Shown: positions 1 to 8,498 of the stretch, piece after piece
How positions within the stretch are numbered: the first letter of the stretch is position 1
How the letters are laid out: each line of letters starts with the position of its first letter
Assembly: GCA_021161865.1 (NCBI GenBank)
Contig: JAGGZU010000118.1
Location: 1-33,676 of the forward strand
Direction: 5' to 3'
DNA: 33,676 bases
Source of the DNA: Thermoplasmata archaeon
GTDB lineage: Archaea > Thermoplasmatota > E2 > DHVEG-1 > B18-G2
Translations under genes and position numbers: made by a program
The notes under the pieces: model-generated
What the model was told of the DNA's origin: nothing
The model's input: the letters and a program-made list of their open reading frames with translations, nothing else
The model's database searches: none

Positions 1-225
1 CCATAATGCTGAGATACCGTAGACAAATCCTCTGCCAGGTAATCCAAGAACCAGCCAGCCGCTCATGTCTGAGGCTTCGGCACTTATTGCTACAGGCCAA
101 ACCCCAAGTCTTCTACCTGCTATAAGGAAGTCATCAAGTGTTTTGTTGAACTTGCTGGACCATATACCTACTACAATAAGGACTATAAGGTAGAGAAGAA
201 ACGCTATGATGAGTGTGTCTACCAT
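1..225 (-). CDS. Sodium/solute symporter (SSS family, PutP-like), N-terminal fragment truncated by window edge
   Basis: Reverse-strand translation from ATG at 225: MVDTLIIAFLLYLIVLIVVGIWSSKFNKTLDDFLIAGRRLGVWPVAISAEASDMSGWLVLGLPGRGFVYGISALW. 'DDFLIAGRRLG' and 'ASDMSGWLxLGLPG' are typical of SSS/PutP N-termini. Not in the ORF track because it is open at the edge. Confidence 0.85.
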   Translation of the reverse strand, partial: MVDTLIIAFLLYLIVLIVVGIWSSKFNKTLDDFLIAGRRLGVWPVAISAEASDMSGWLVLGLPGRGFVYGISALW

Positions 226-227
226 AC

Positions 228-2963
228 CTACTTCCTTGTTTTATATAGGTATAATGCCAGTATGAGGAGTATAATTATGATTGGAAAAACTATGAACAAC
301 CATAGTTCCACTGAAAGTGGTTGCCCTGCAGCTTTGCTCTCTGAGGGTGGTTTTTCTATGGTGTGTGCATCAAGCGTGTATATGTGACCAGCCGCACCAA
401 CATATACTATGCCATCGTATGCTGCTGCAGAGGATGTGAGTGGTGTGGTAACATAATTGTAAACATCGTTGTTTATCATGTATTTTGGTGCAAAAGACCA
501 TTGGCAGGTACCGTTTGTTTTATCCAGGGCATAGAATCTGCCATCGTCTGACCCGATGAAAACGTAATCTCCATATACAAGTGGGGAGTCATGCACGGCT
601 GCTTTTGTTGAGAAATGCCAGAGCTCATTACCGCTCTCTGCATCTACCGCGTAAAGGTTGTTGTCCAAAGAACTTAGGTAGATCACTCCATCCTTTTCCA
701 CAGGAGTTGAGTCTATTCCCCATCCTGTTTCAAAACTCCATTGTTCATCACCGTTTTTGACAGAAATGGCGTGGAGACAGGTATCCCAGCCACCCACATA
801 TAATGTGTCGCTGTTTAGTAAAGGCTGTGTTGTTAATGGTGCATCAAAGGACATACTCCATGAGAGAGTCCCCTCTTCGCCTTTGAAAAGCATACATTTT
901 TCTCCACTGCATACAATTATGTTTCCATCATCAACCAGAACATAGGCTGGGTAACCATTTGACACCTGTTTATGCCATATTTCGTTTCCAGAGAGTTTCT
1001 CAAACAGGTAGAGGTTACCGGTGTATGTCCCAGCAGCAAGAAGTTTTCCACCCATTGATACCGATACCACTCTTTCATCCTGTATATTGTCCCACATTGT
1101 TTCGCCATCCGACGTGAACACATGCACTCCTGTGTCCGATCCAACAGCGATAACATCATTGTCAATCACAGGTTTTGTAACTTGTTCACCAAATGTTTTT
1201 TGCCATTGGAAGGCACCTGTTGATGCATCAAGCACCTGTATGGTTCCAGAGAGTGCTGTGTAAAGGTTGTTTTTGTAAACTATTAAGTTTGGCGATACAT
1301 CATTGGTTTCGTTACCAACTGGTATGCTCCATTCTACCTGTACGTTTAAGAGGGGGTCTCTGTAATTTTCTTTGGGTTTAGGTATTTTGTAGTCACGGTT
1401 AACGGGTAAACCAAACAGTCTCACCCAACCAGCTGGCTCAACCCTGTCCGCTATGTCTGGATAAACATTTTTGAGTCCTCTCTCCTCGGCATCCCATATT
1501 TTTCCACCAGGGTTTCCCCAGAACACCCAGAGTCCATTTCTTTTTATAAGATAGGAGTCTGTTATCTTGCAGTCAGATGACATATCAACGATTGGAGGGG
1601 TTGACATTATTTTTTTGACAACCTCTGTGTCGATTCTGCCATAGTATTCTTTGCCGAGTTCCTCAAATTTTATGTCTCTGTTAGATGGACGGTATTCTCT
1701 GGTGTAGTACTGGTATCCCTCTGTTTTTAGGAGTAAGTGAAGGAGTTGGTATACTCTACCTTTGTAGATTGATTCTAATCTTAGCTCCTCAGATCTAACC
1801 CGTATGTCCATCGGGTTGTTTGCTGACCAGTAGAAACCATTGAATGTTCGTTGCACCGAGTAAACATATAATCCTGCTTCAAGTCTTGCTATCTCACCTG
1901 TTTTTGCATCCCCTATTAGCCATACTGCGTTCATTATCCCATCACTGTTGTGTGTTAGGTAGTAAATAACATCATCTACGCTGTCTCCATACTGTGCAGC
2001 ATTTCTTGCTCTAACCGCTAATGGTAATCCTTTGTCCCTCCATACTCCTTGTGGACAGGTTGTTTCTATGAACGCTATTCCTTTTTCGTTTTGGTAGAAA
2101 TCCTCGTCGCTCCATATGTAACCTGGTGATGTACCTATTATGAACCTGTTTCCATTGTCTGGAACGACATCCAGTATAACATTCCACCTTTGAGCGATAT
2201 AGTATGAGAACCACCAGTTGCCGAACCATACTGAGTCGCTTATAACCATTTGACCATGTGTAGTTGCATTCCCTGTCGCCACGAATCCACTACAGTGATG
2301 GGCCGGTGGCTGCACGACCATTGTGGAGATGAATGTTGTCTCCTCTTTATCTGGGAGATTTGGAACGAAGCTTTTTATGGAGTAAAACAGGGATCTGAAG
2401 GGGTGTATGCTTTTGTGCGGAGCAAGTAGTCTTGACATGAACTCATACATTTCATTTAACGTGAGGATGTCCTCGTATGTTACCTTTCTTTCGAATATGG
2501 TTTCGTCTTTTGCGTTTACACCATCGGCTATGCCTTTTATCTCCTGCTGGTACTCTGGAGGATAGTCGTTCCAGTATATTTTCATGGCTCTTGTCTTACA
2601 GAACTCCCACCATTTTTCAGATGTTTTGTAGTATTTTGCTGAGCCTGGTGTTCCTGTGAATGATCCTATTACAGGCATGTTGTGTATGATGTTGCTCCAT
2701 CTTGTTATCATGTCTATGATCTCGCCTGATAGGAGGTAACCGTGTTGAAATCCTCTCTCGTATGGTGCCCCTTCTATGTGAACGTATATGAGCCCTTGGA
2801 TGTTGTATCTGCTTCCTTTGCCTATTGTTAAGGCGTTTTCGGTTTTTAGTGTTGTTTTGTCTTGTTGTTCGTGTGTTAGGGTTGCTGTAGTTACTGGGGC
2901 TGTTATTAAAACTACTAGCAATATACTGATTATTATTTTTGTATTTATCATAACTACCACCAA
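228..2963 (-). CDS. Secreted/anchored fusion protein: N-terminal Ntn-hydrolase-like (peptidase C45 / phospholipase B-like) domain, PQQ-type beta-propeller repeats, C-terminal TM helix
   Basis: Signal peptide-like N-terminus (IIISILLVVLITAPVTTA); 'EGAPYERGFQHGYLL' motif typical of C45/PLB-like proteins; candidate nucleophile Cys224 in 'HHCSGFVATGNATTHGQ'; about 8 propeller-like repeats (e.g. 'LYVGGWDTCLHAISVKNGDEQWSFETG', 'IYLSSLDNNLYAVDAESGNELWHFSTK', 'VFIGSDDGRFYALDKTNGTCQWSF'); C-terminal TM 'LWLFIVFPIIIILLILALYLYKTRK'. Confidence 0.8.
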   Translation of the reverse strand: MVVVMINTKIIISILLVVLITAPVTTATLTHEQQDKTTLKTENALTIGKGSRYNIQGLIYVHIEGAPYERGFQHGYLLSGEIIDMITRWSNIIHNMPVIGSFTGTPGSAKYYKTSEKWWEFCKTRAMKIYWNDYPPEYQQEIKGIADGVNAKDETIFERKVTYEDILTLNEMYEFMSRLLAPHKSIHPFRSLFYSIKSFVPNLPDKEETTFISTMVVQPPAHHCSGFVATGNATTHGQMVISDSVWFGNWWFSYYIAQRWNVILDVVPDNGNRFIIGTSPGYIWSDEDFYQNEKGIAFIETTCPQGVWRDKGLPLAVRARNAAQYGDSVDDVIYYLTHNSDGIMNAVWLIGDAKTGEIARLEAGLYVYSVQRTFNGFYWSANNPMDIRVRSEELRLESIYKGRVYQLLHLLLKTEGYQYYTREYRPSNRDIKFEELGKEYYGRIDTEVVKKIMSTPPIVDMSSDCKITDSYLIKRNGLWVFWGNPGGKIWDAEERGLKNVYPDIADRVEPAGWVRLFGLPVNRDYKIPKPKENYRDPLLNVQVEWSIPVGNETNDVSPNLIVYKNNLYTALSGTIQVLDASTGAFQWQKTFGEQVTKPVIDNDVIAVGSDTGVHVFTSDGETMWDNIQDERVVSVSMGGKLLAAGTYTGNLYLFEKLSGNEIWHKQVSNGYPAYVLVDDGNIIVCSGEKCMLFKGEEGTLSWSMSFDAPLTTQPLLNSDTLYVGGWDTCLHAISVKNGDEQWSFETGWGIDSTPVEKDGVIYLSSLDNNLYAVDAESGNELWHFSTKAAVHDSPLVYGDYVFIGSDDGRFYALDKTNGTCQWSFAPKYMINNDVYNYVTTPLTSSAAAYDGIVYVGAAGHIYTLDAHTIEKPPSESKAAGQPLSVELWLFIVFPIIIILLILALYLYKTRK

Positions 2964-3001
2964 ATATATAGATTTATTTAAATAAAAGTTTTACTGTAAA
3001 T

Positions 3002-3394
3002 TTATGTTTTTAGATGAAAAACATATCTCGTTGGTATCCTTTTCTTCTTCCCAGTCCAGTATCCACACACTGGACATCTAAACTCAATCGTAACCTCCCC
3101 ACCCCATATAGTAAGGTTCTTAACTCTCTTTAAAACACTACCGCAAACCGGGCATTTAGTCAAGACCCTTTCAGGGTCACCATCCCTTGAGTGTATCTCA
3201 AGTTTAATAAAACCGCTCCTAACCGCTATGTTTCTAAGCCTCTGCTCGCTCACTAAACGAACAGTTTTCTTTGTCTTAAGATAACTGTCAACAAGCATCT
3301 TAAGTTTATGCTGAGACGGCACAACCTTCTGTTTCTTAAAAATGTTTTTAAGCGCTTTAACAACCTGCGTCTCGGTTGCCAAGGATTTCTTCAT
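3002..3394 (-). CDS. Conserved archaeal zinc-ribbon protein (unknown function)
   Basis: C-terminal CPVCG...CPVCG pair (CPVCGSVLKRVKN...EFRCPVCGYWTGKKKR), basic N-terminal helical region. Confidence 0.65.
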   Translation of the reverse strand: MKKSLATETQVVKALKNIFKKQKVVPSQHKLKMLVDSYLKTKKTVRLVSEQRLRNIAVRSGFIKLEIHSRDGDPERVLTKCPVCGSVLKRVKNLTIWGGEVTIEFRCPVCGYWTGKKKRIPTRYVFHLKT

Positions 3395-3426
3395 CAGAAG
3401 CGTATATATGTGTTGGTTTAAACCTT

Positions 3427-4200
3427 TTACCTAAGCGTCCTTATTAAATCGGTTCTTGTAACTATACCTAAGAGTTTACCATCAACAATAGGTAAAGCCC
3501 CTATGTTTTGCCTCAACATAACATCCGCTGCTTTTTCTATGGACGCTTTTGGAGATATGGTGACAACCTGCGGGTTCATGGCATCCTGCACAAGCATCTC
3601 ATCTACCTGATGTTTTTGACGGGCTCTGCTGAACGATTTTTTCAACCTAGCAAAAGCCATTGCAATGTCCATCTCAGCTATTATACCAAGAACCTCACCG
3701 TTTTTGACTACAGGAATTCTTGCAATGTTGTTGTCTATCATAACTCTACGAGCATGTATAACCCTATCATCCGGTTCAACCGTTATAATCCTCCTTGTCA
3801 TTATACTGCTCACAGGCTCCGTGCTTTTAACCAGAGGTAAAAGATCAGCCTTGGTTACCACACCAACAAGCCTCTCGTTTTCCACTACAGGAAGCATCGT
3901 TGGTCCAGGTAAACCAACCGTTTTGATGATGTCCTCCACAGGTGTATCTGGTGTAACCGTATCATAGTCCTTAAGCATAACAGAGGAGGCGTACATGTGT
4001 GCGGTTGTAACATCCTTCTTCCTTATCGACCCGAGTTTATATGCAATCTCACCATCAGTAATTATCCCAATGAGTTTATCATCCTCAACCACAGGAACCT
4101 TTGTTATGTTGTTTTTCTCCATAACATGCAGTATATGCTCAAGGTCCTCGTTTTTACTAACTGAGATAACATCCTTTGTCATAACATCCTTAACCTTCAT
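3427..4200 (-). CDS. Protein with four CBS domains
   Basis: Four 'VKDVMTKDVISV / VVENERLVGVVTKADLL / SIMTRRIITVEPDD / VQDAMNPQVVTI...GIVTRTDLI' CBS repeats. Confidence 0.9.
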   Translation of the reverse strand: MKVKDVMTKDVISVSKNEDLEHILHVMEKNNITKVPVVEDDKLIGIITDGEIAYKLGSIRKKDVTTAHMYASSVMLKDYDTVTPDTPVEDIIKTVGLPGPTMLPVVENERLVGVVTKADLLPLVKSTEPVSSIMTRRIITVEPDDRVIHARRVMIDNNIARIPVVKNGEVLGIIAEMDIAMAFARLKKSFSRARQKHQVDEMLVQDAMNPQVVTISPKASIEKAADVMLRQNIGALPIVDGKLLGIVTRTDLIRTLR

Positions 4201-4224
4201 GTTTTTTTCCCACCACCCTAAAAT

Positions 4225-4767
4225 CTATTGTTCTCTACAGTCCTCACATAGAAAACGGCCATCCACCTCCATGAGATCAGAAGAGAGTTTACCGCATTCC
4301 TCGCATTTACCAGAGATTGTGGCACCGAGCGCTTTTGAGGCATTAACGCCCTCTATAACACTCCACTCCCTAGATATCTCCAACAGGGTTGGCGACATCC
4401 TGAATATATCCTTTTCAGTGATTATACCCTGCAATCTACCTTTTTCTATAACAGGCAGCCGTCTTATGTTATGTTTGTTCATTATCTTCATAGCCTGCTC
4501 TATGGTAACATAGGGGTCAACGTTGACAAGTGGCGTAGTCATAACTTCCTGCACCTTAACTTTCCTGCTGTCTCTGCCTTCAGCCACAACCTTTTTCAGT
4601 ATATCACTCTCTGTTATTATACCAATTGGTTTACCTTCGCTGACCACTATGCTACTACCAACCCTTTTCTCCCGCATCATCTCAGCAACCCTTTTGATTG
4701 TTATCGATGGTTTGCATGTCAGCGGTTTTGCTCTCATCGCCTCTTTAACCAGAACATCCGTTTTCAT
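4225..4767 (-). CDS. CBS-pair protein with C-terminal zinc ribbon
   Basis: Two CBS motifs (VKEAMRAKPLTCKPSITI...GIITESDIL; VQEVMTTPLVNVDPYVTI...GIITEKDIF) then CEECG...CEDC. Confidence 0.88.
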   Translation of the reverse strand: MKTDVLVKEAMRAKPLTCKPSITIKRVAEMMREKRVGSSIVVSEGKPIGIITESDILKKVVAEGRDSRKVKVQEVMTTPLVNVDPYVTIEQAMKIMNKHNIRRLPVIEKGRLQGIITEKDIFRMSPTLLEISREWSVIEGVNASKALGATISGKCEECGKLSSDLMEVDGRFLCEDCREQ

Positions 4768-4835
4768 AACCCTATCAATTACCCCTTATACCCAAAACCA
4801 TTAAAATAGTTTGTTTCATTATAGATGGAATCAGG

Positions 4836-5348
4836 ATGGGTGGAAGCAACTACGAGAGGGAGCTGAAGGGCATACTTCAGGGAGATGAGTCAACCCTTTT
4901 TTCTGTTACAAAGAGTTGTTCACCTGTGGAGAAAGAAAAGTACATGATGATTCTAGATAAACCTTTTATTGTTGTGAGAGCGGCAGGCTCCTACGGTGTT
5001 GATCTTGTGGCTGTAAGAGGAGATATCTCTTTTTTGGCTGAGATTAAATCCAGCACCTCGGATACCCTGCATTTCAGTAGTATAGGTGGCAAACTTCAGA
5101 AGCAGGCGATGTCTATGAAAGCGGAGTGTGAGAAAACCAAAACCCTGCCTATTTATGCCTTCCGTCTTAAAAACCATAGAGGTGACGCATGGAGGATTTT
5201 CACCTTGGAGATGAATGGTTTAGAGGGACGTTTAAGGGTGCTGCATAAGCGTTTACCTAAACTGGAGTTAAGCAAAGGAAACAACCTTATTATGCGTTGG
5301 AGAGATGGAATGCCTCTTTCCGATTTCATAAACTATCTTTCACGTTGA
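4836..5348 (+). CDS. hjc: Archaeal Holliday junction resolvase (Hjc-type), longer than typical
   Basis: Nuclease motifs E (NYERELK), D (GSYGVDLVA) and ExK (FLAEIKSS) in Hjc order; an insertion separates the first motif from VVRAAGSYG, and there is a C-terminal extension. Confidence 0.75.
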   Translation: MGGSNYERELKGILQGDESTLFSVTKSCSPVEKEKYMMILDKPFIVVRAAGSYGVDLVAVRGDISFLAEIKSSTSDTLHFSSIGGKLQKQAMSMKAECEKTKTLPIYAFRLKNHRGDAWRIFTLEMNGLEGRLRVLHKRLPKLELSKGNNLIMRWRDGMPLSDFINYLSR

Positions 5349-5396
5349 AACAACAAAATGTTTTTAGATGGTTATAGTATTCTGGTAGCGATTGGT

Positions 5397-5834
5397 ATGA
5401 AAGTGTTGATCGCCTATGATGGATCGGAGTCTGCTAAAAAAGCTGTTGAGATAACACTTAAGTTTGCAAAAAAGGAGGATGATGTTATACTGTTAACAGT
5501 TATCCCAGGTGAGTTGCTTTCCTCTTCCTTCACAAAGATGCTTCTTCCAACCATAAACCTTGACCAAATCGTTAAAGGAGGGACTTTTAAGGAGAGAGCC
5601 GAGGAAACCCTTAAGGAGGTTGCGCAGAAACTGGAGGGAAAGGTAGCGAGTGTAGAAACCGTTGTAGAAACTGGTGACCCTGCTGATGAGATTCTTTTAA
5701 CCGCTAAGAAAAACCTCTGTAACCTCATCGTTCTCGGTTACAAAGGGTTTGGTAAAGAGGGACGTTTCCTAATCGGTAGCGTCACTGATAAGGTTGTTCG
5801 TCATGCTTCAACATCTGTTATGGTTGTGAGATAA
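5397..5834 (+). CDS. Universal stress protein (UspA family)
   Basis: MKVLIAYDGSESAKKAVEIT...VETGDPADEILLTAKKNLCNLIVLGYKGFGKEGRFLIGSVTDKVVRHASTSVMVVR. The internal ATG at 5397 gives the canonical N-terminus; the ORF track starts at 5358. Confidence 0.92.
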   Translation: MKVLIAYDGSESAKKAVEITLKFAKKEDDVILLTVIPGELLSSSFTKMLLPTINLDQIVKGGTFKERAEETLKEVAQKLEGKVASVETVVETGDPADEILLTAKKNLCNLIVLGYKGFGKEGRFLIGSVTDKVVRHASTSVMVVR

Positions 5835-5839
5835 AAACC

Positions 5840-7054
5840 ATGCATCCTGTTGAGGAAATAAGAGGAGAAAAAAGCAGTAAACTCAATGGTAAATGCATTC
5901 TCTTGTGTGTGACCGGTAGTGTAGCAGCAGTTGAGTCCTTTTATCTCTGCAGAGACCTTGTACGGCATGGCGCCGATGTTGTGCCTGTGATGTCTGAGGC
6001 TGCCACCAGGATTATTCATCCCGATGCTTTGGAGTTTGCCTCAGGTCATAAACCTATTTTATCGTTAACCGGTGGCGTTGAACACGTCTCTTTTTGTGGT
6101 GAATCAAATGATAAGGTGGATATGGTGCTTGTTTCACCCTGCACAACAAACACTTTATCTAAGATAACGCTTGGAATATGTGATAACGCTGTCACAGCAT
6201 GTGTTGTCACTGCACTGGGCTCTGGGATACCTGTTGTTGTTGTTCCAGCCATGCATCTCGCCATGTATAAGAACCCTGTAACGATGAAGAACCTTGGGTT
6301 AGCAGAGGAGCTGAATATACATGTAGTTAAACCTGAGCTAACGGAAACTAAAGCGAGGATAGCTGATAGAGATGAGATCGTTGCTAACGTTATTCGTCTC
6401 CTTGGGTTGAAGGATTTTGCTGGCAAAAAGGTTCTTGTGATAGCTGGCGCAAGCGCTGAACCCCTGGATGACATACGTGTATTGACGAACCGTAGCTCCG
6501 GTAGAATGGGTGTTGCTCTTGCAGAAAACGTTTTTGAAAGAGACGGGGATGTTGAGCTTTGGCTTGGGTGGAGTAGGGAGAAGCCACCTGAGTATCTTAG
6601 GGTTAAAAGGTTTGAATCTGTGATGGATATCCATAGAATGGTGGAGGAGGGTAAAGCAGAGGGTTTTGATGTCATTGTTTTATGTGCTGCTCTTGCAAAC
6701 TATCTACCTGAGAAACACAGGGGCAAGATTGGTTCAGGTAAAAAAGAGCTGAAAATAGGGTTCCATGAGGCGCCCTCCATAGTTGATGAGATAAGACGTA
6801 AACATAGAAATGTCTTTGTAGTAGCTTTTAAGGCTGAGGAAAGTAAAGTGGGTTTGGAGGAGAAGGCTAAAGCCTTCCTTAAAGAGAAAGGTGTTGATTT
6901 GGTTGTTGCAAACACCCTCTCTTCCTTCGGTGCTAATGAAAGTGAGGTCTTAATTGTTGACAGTAAAAACGAGGTTTACAATGCTAAGGGGAGTAAGGAT
7001 GTGTTGGCTGAAGTGATTCTTTCAAAGATTAAGAAAGGGGTGATGTTTTTTTGA
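5840..7054 (+). CDS. coaBC: Bifunctional phosphopantothenoylcysteine decarboxylase / phosphopantothenate-cysteine ligase
   Basis: CoaC flavoprotein half (CVTGSVAAVESFYLCRDLVRHGADV...VPAMHLAMYKNPVTMKNL) and CoaB half (KKVLVIAGASAEPLDDIRVLTNRSSGRMGVALAE...VVANTLSSFGANESEVLIV). Confidence 0.93.
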   Translation: MHPVEEIRGEKSSKLNGKCILLCVTGSVAAVESFYLCRDLVRHGADVVPVMSEAATRIIHPDALEFASGHKPILSLTGGVEHVSFCGESNDKVDMVLVSPCTTNTLSKITLGICDNAVTACVVTALGSGIPVVVVPAMHLAMYKNPVTMKNLGLAEELNIHVVKPELTETKARIADRDEIVANVIRLLGLKDFAGKKVLVIAGASAEPLDDIRVLTNRSSGRMGVALAENVFERDGDVELWLGWSREKPPEYLRVKRFESVMDIHRMVEEGKAEGFDVIVLCAALANYLPEKHRGKIGSGKKELKIGFHEAPSIVDEIRRKHRNVFVVAFKAEESKVGLEEKAKAFLKEKGVDLVVANTLSSFGANESEVLIVDSKNEVYNAKGSKDVLAEVILSKIKKGVMFF

Positions 7055-7920
7055 GGGAAACCGCAGTTGCTTTTTCACCAGGTCACATAAGCGGTTTTTT
7101 TGACCCCTATTATGATAGGGACCCAAAGAAATCTGGTTCCACCGGTGCAGGTATCTCAATATCTCTGGGTGTGACCGCAAGGGTTAAGGTTCTTCCCTCA
7201 TCAAAGCAGGAGGTGAACGTTTTTATCAACAATAAGCCAAGCGGGGCTTCAACCACCAAGCTTACAGTTATGCAGTTGATAGGAGATGAACCTTTTAAGG
7301 TGGATGTTAAACTCAATCAGTCTCTACCTGTTTCTCAGGGTTTTGGTATGAGTGGTGCCGGTGCTTTGAGTGCTGCTCTTGCAACCGCTAAACTGGTTGG
7401 TTTGAGTAAGATGGATGCCATTGAGGCTGCGCATTCCGCTGAGGTTGCCTATAGAACAGGTCTTGGGGATGTTGTGGCTGAGAGTTTTGGTGGTATAGAG
7501 ATTAGAAGATCGCCAGGTTTGCCTCCATGGGGTGTTGTGGAGCATATACCTGGTAATTACAGGATTGTGTTGTGCGTTGTGGGAGATAAACTCTCAACCT
7601 CCAAGGTTCTGAGTGATGAGACTGTTTTGCGTAGGGTTAGGGATGTTTCGAAGGCTTGTCTTGTTGAACTTCTTGATAATCCCTCCATTGAAAATCTATT
7701 TAAGTTATCCTACAGGTTCGCGAAGGAGACCAATCTTTTAACTGAAAGGTTGGACAAGGCTATCAAAGCAGCGAGCAATTATGGTATGGCAAGCATGTGT
7801 ATGCTTGGAAACGCGGTCTTTGCGGTTGGTAAAACAAAGAGGTTGTTGGAAGTTCTTAAACCGTTTGGTTCAACATATGAGTGTGTGATTGATACCACTG
7901 GTGCAACTGTTTTACGTTAA
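7051..7920 (+). CDS. Archaeal pantoate kinase (GHMP kinase family), TTG start
   Basis: AVAFSPGHISGFFDPYYDRDPKKSGSTGAGISISLG; GHMP loop 'PVSQGFGMSGAGALSAALA'; 4-nt overlap with coaBC stop; C-terminal 'GNAVFAVG'. Location beside coaBC is consistent with archaeal CoA synthesis. Confidence 0.85.
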   Translation: MRETAVAFSPGHISGFFDPYYDRDPKKSGSTGAGISISLGVTARVKVLPSSKQEVNVFINNKPSGASTTKLTVMQLIGDEPFKVDVKLNQSLPVSQGFGMSGAGALSAALATAKLVGLSKMDAIEAAHSAEVAYRTGLGDVVAESFGGIEIRRSPGLPPWGVVEHIPGNYRIVLCVVGDKLSTSKVLSDETVLRRVRDVSKACLVELLDNPSIENLFKLSYRFAKETNLLTERLDKAIKAASNYGMASMCMLGNAVFAVGKTKRLLEVLKPFGSTYECVIDTTGATVLR

Positions 7921-8498
7921 AGCTCACTTGTTTCCCCTGACGCAAGATCTATGAGGTGCTGTTCCCCATCCGCTGGACCGCGTGCAAACAGTACATCACT
8001 GGCTAGTATTTTGGTGTTTTTGCTTGGCCCATACTTCCATCTGTTCTCCCGTCTTATGGCGATAACCATCATACCTGTTTCACTTGCAAGTCTTAGCTCA
8101 CCCAGTGTTTTGTTGCATAGTATTGATTGAGGGGAAACCTCTACCCTTGTGAAGACTGTGTCTGATTCCCTGATGCTTTCTTTTATAACCGGATGTAGTT
8201 CCACATCTCTTAGCTCTACATCAGCTATCTCCCTCGCAGCATCAGCTATTAGTTCACCACTATCTGCAAGTCGTATCATGACAAGGGCGTTGTCCACGTC
8301 TATATTTTTTTTCTGTACATCCTCCAGGGTTTTTCTGTGAAAGGTTTGATGCAGGGTGTCAACGTAGTTTTCTAGATCATAAACCTCCTCCGCTATTCTT
8401 CTGTTGTCGTATATCAGGGAGGAGTAGGCAAGGTCAACCATGAGCTCGGAGGTGTCCTTTATCTCCAGAAGTATGTCCTCAATGGTTTTTTCACTCAT
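7917..8498 (-). CDS. PhoU domain / TrkA-C domain protein
   Basis: PhoU-like helical N-terminus (EDILLEIKDTSELMVDLAYSSLIYDNRRIAEEVYDLE) and TrkA_C/RCK_C end (CNKTLGELRLASETGMMVIAIRRENRWKYGPSKNTKILASDVLFARG). Confidence 0.85.
   Translation of the reverse strand: MSEKTIEDILLEIKDTSELMVDLAYSSLIYDNRRIAEEVYDLENYVDTLHQTFHRKTLEDVQKKNIDVDNALVMIRLADSGELIADAAREIADVELRDVELHPVIKESIRESDTVFTRVEVSPQSILCNKTLGELRLASETGMMVIAIRRENRWKYGPSKNTKILASDVLFARGPADGEQHLIDLASGETSEL

Noticed and set aside
3995-4513. 172-aa plus-strand ORF across the two CBS genes
   Set aside because: Antisense shadow ORF spanning two genuine genes and their intergenic gap.
6046-6675. 209-aa minus-strand ORF inside coaBC
   Set aside because: Antisense to a well-supported coaBC frame; low-complexity Ser/Thr/Pro composition typical of a shadow ORF.
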